Shown here: one piece after another, positions 63,201 to 64,000 of the stretch
Layout: each line of letters opens with the position of its first letter
How positions within the stretch are numbered: position 1 is the stretch's first letter
Assembly: GCF_029227915.1 (NCBI RefSeq)
Contig: NC_079880.1
Location: 33,475,501-33,539,500, forward strand
Direction of reading: 5' to 3'
DNA from: Hydractinia symbiolongicarpus
Taxonomy: Eukaryota > Cnidaria > Hydrozoa > Anthoathecata > Hydractiniidae
DNA: 64,000 bases
Made by a program: the position numbers and the translations under genes
The notes under the pieces: generated by a model
What the model saw: the letters and a program-made list of their open reading frames with translations, nothing else
What the model was told of the DNA's origin: nothing
Databases searched by the model: none

Positions 63201-64000
63201 GGCGTCCAGAGGCCGTATTATAGCCTTTTCATGGCGTGTGCATGTGGTTTACGGCGTTGTAAAGCCATGGAACCAGAGAAAAAAACTTAGGACGGCGTAG
63301 TGTATTGAGAGTGGAAGAACTCGACCAATGGTAACAAGCTTGGAGGCGTGGAACCACGTGATTTACGTGTAAGGCCTTTATTCGGCGTCCAGAGGCCGTA
63401 TTATAGCCTTTTCATGGCGTGTGCATGTGGATTACGGCGTTGTAAAGCCATGGAACTAGGGAAAACAACTTAGGACGGCGTAGTGTATTGAGAGTGGAAG
63501 AACTAGACCAATGGTAACAAGCTTGGACGCGTGGAACCCCGTGATTTACGTGTAAGGCATTTATTAGGCGTCCAGAGGCCGTATTATAGCCTTTTCATGG
63601 CGTGTGCATGTGGATTACGGCGTTGTAAAGCCATGGAACCAGGGAAAACAACTTAGGACGGCGTAGTGTATTGAGAGTGGAAGAACTAGACCAATGGTAA
63701 CATGCACAGGCACGCGAAACCACACGATTACGTGTAAGGCATTTAATAGGCGTCAAAAGGCCGTATTATAGCCTTTTCATGGCGTGTACATGTGGTTTAC
63801 CCCGTATAAAGCCATGGAACCAGGAAAAACAACTTAGGACGGCGTAGTGTATTGAGAGTGGAAGAACTAGACCAATGGTAACAAGCTTGGACGCGTGGAA
63901 CCACGTGATTTACGTGTGAGGCCTTTATTCGGCGTCCAGAGGCCGTATTATAGCATTTTCATGGCGTGTGCATGTGGATTACGGCGTTGTAAAGCCATGG
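60204..64000. repeat. X module, copy 6, cut by window end
   Basis: Second copy of the preceding unit. The offset is 2922 bp at position 1 and falls to 2739 bp after position 3 (GTTCTGAAG), which is missing. A lost C in GCCTCTTATGG near 61580 makes it 2738 bp. Beyond position 15 (62889) it continues through positions 16-21 as in X copy 1. Private changes are GGAGGCGTGG near 63343 and TTTACCCCGTATAAAG near 63797. The array runs on past the end of the window. Confidence 0.9.

Larger units (their letters stand above)
1..64000. repeat. Tandem satellite array, ~183-bp monomer, ~350 copies
   Basis: Every line of the window repeats the same monomer of about 183 bp. In one register (starting at ATTTAATAGG) successive starts fall at 1, 184, 367, 550, 733, 915, 1098 and 1281. 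The consensus is about 46% G+C by my count. Landmarks in order are GGCGTC, AAAAGGCCGTATTATAGCC, TCATGGCGTGTGCATG, GGCGTTGTAAAGCCATGG, CAACTTAGGACGGCGTAG, GAGAGTGGAAGAACTAGACC, AATGGTAACAAGCTTGG, ACGCGTGGAACC and GTGATTTACGTGTAAGG. All copies read in the same direction and no unrelated sequence interrupts them. Arrays like this are known from eukaryotic centromeres and heterochromatin, so a structural chromatin role is the likely one, but that is inference. No gene lies inside. The array runs off both ends of the window. Confidence 0.99.

Noticed and set aside
1-64000. CRISPR array
   Set aside because: The period is about 183 bp, the whole monomer is conserved and there are no unique spacers.
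1-64000. CENP-B box (TTCG, four bases, A, two bases, CGGG)
   Set aside because: TTCG occurs as ATTCGGCG, ATTCGACG, TTCGGAAG and ATTCGTGGAACC, and on the reverse strand as TTTCGCGTG. None has both the A and the CGGG at the required spacing.
1-64000. rDNA spacer, tRNA or small-RNA gene cluster
   Set aside because: No rRNA or tRNA landmarks are visible, and the inverted repeats (7 and 5 bp arms) are too short for a cloverleaf or a pre-miRNA hairpin.
1-64000. CCAAT box, G-box (CACGTG) or TATA-like CGTATTATA as promoters
   Set aside because: They occur in nearly every monomer as part of the repeat, with no downstream gene. A promoter role cannot be supported from sequence alone.
1-64000. Species identification from the monomer
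   Set aside because: It does not match the plant or primate centromere satellites I can recall (Arabidopsis 178 bp, rice and maize 155-156 bp, human alpha satellite). Without a database search any name would be a guess.

Overview
The whole 64 kb window is one uninterrupted array of a tandem satellite DNA. The monomer is about 183 bp (182-bp variants are common), so the window holds roughly 350 monomers, all in the same orientation. I see no protein-coding gene, RNA gene, transposon insertion, CRISPR array, telomere repeat or unique-sequence island. Both ends of the window cut through the array, so it extends in both directions. Arrays of this size built from nucleosome-length monomers with higher-order repeats (HORs) are typical of eukaryotic centromeric, pericentromeric or other heterochromatic blocks. 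I do not recognise the monomer and cannot name the species. A plant or animal with monomers in the 170-185 bp class would fit, and no CENP-B box was found.

Two monomer classes alternate irregularly. Type A (most monomers) carries GGACGGCGTAG and GGTAACAAGCTTGGACGCG. Type B carries GGACGTTCTAG, GGAAGGAC and a right part reading TGCGCAGGCACGCG. Recombinant monomers also occur (A-left/B-right and B-left/A-right). Two short inverted repeats recur in nearly every monomer: AAAAGGC / GCCTTTT around a 9-nt loop, and CACGT / ACGTG around GATTT (replaced in type B by ACACG / CGTGT around ATTA).

Layout, using module names coined here: W (marked by ATTCGACG and AGGCTGGGATTCG), P (start of a GGATTTTC monomer with a following type-B half), Y (hybrid monomer with GCAGTCACGCGG), Q (GGTTACAAGC, GGCAGTGGAAGAGC, CTTGGCGCG), X (a 21-monomer series starting at AGGCGTCTAGAGG), V (AGACATTTAATAGG, GGGGTAG) and Z (GACGTCG and TTACGACGG monomers). 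The order is: 1-914 Y-like; 915-2.4 kb X-head-like mixture; 2.4-7.36 kb a 14-mer in two copies; 7.7-10.6 kb an 11-mer (V) in one and a half copies; 10.97-12.44 kb W; 12.44-14.24 kb P+Y; 14.24-15.23 kb second W; 15.23-16.26 kb Q; 16.26-23.93 kb two copies of the 21-mer X; 24.3-26.1 kb Y; 26.1-27.6 kb W; 27.6-31.4 kb P+Y+Q with W tail; 31.4-36.79 kb P+Y+Q+X (truncated); 36.79-42.67 kb Y+Q+X; 42.67-52.4 kb V/Z with a 6-mer HOR; 52.5-60.2 kb Y+Q+W tail+P+Y+Q+X; 60.2-64 kb a second X copy.

The modules do not act together like genes. They record repeated unequal exchange or replication-slippage events of different sizes (1, 2, 3, 5, 6, 11, 14, 15/16, 18, 21 and 22 monomers) plus a copy of about 7 kb reappearing 22.65 kb away. 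Private point mutations let the copies be ordered. All module boundaries were found by eye from shared marker variants and are good to a few tens of bases unless stated.
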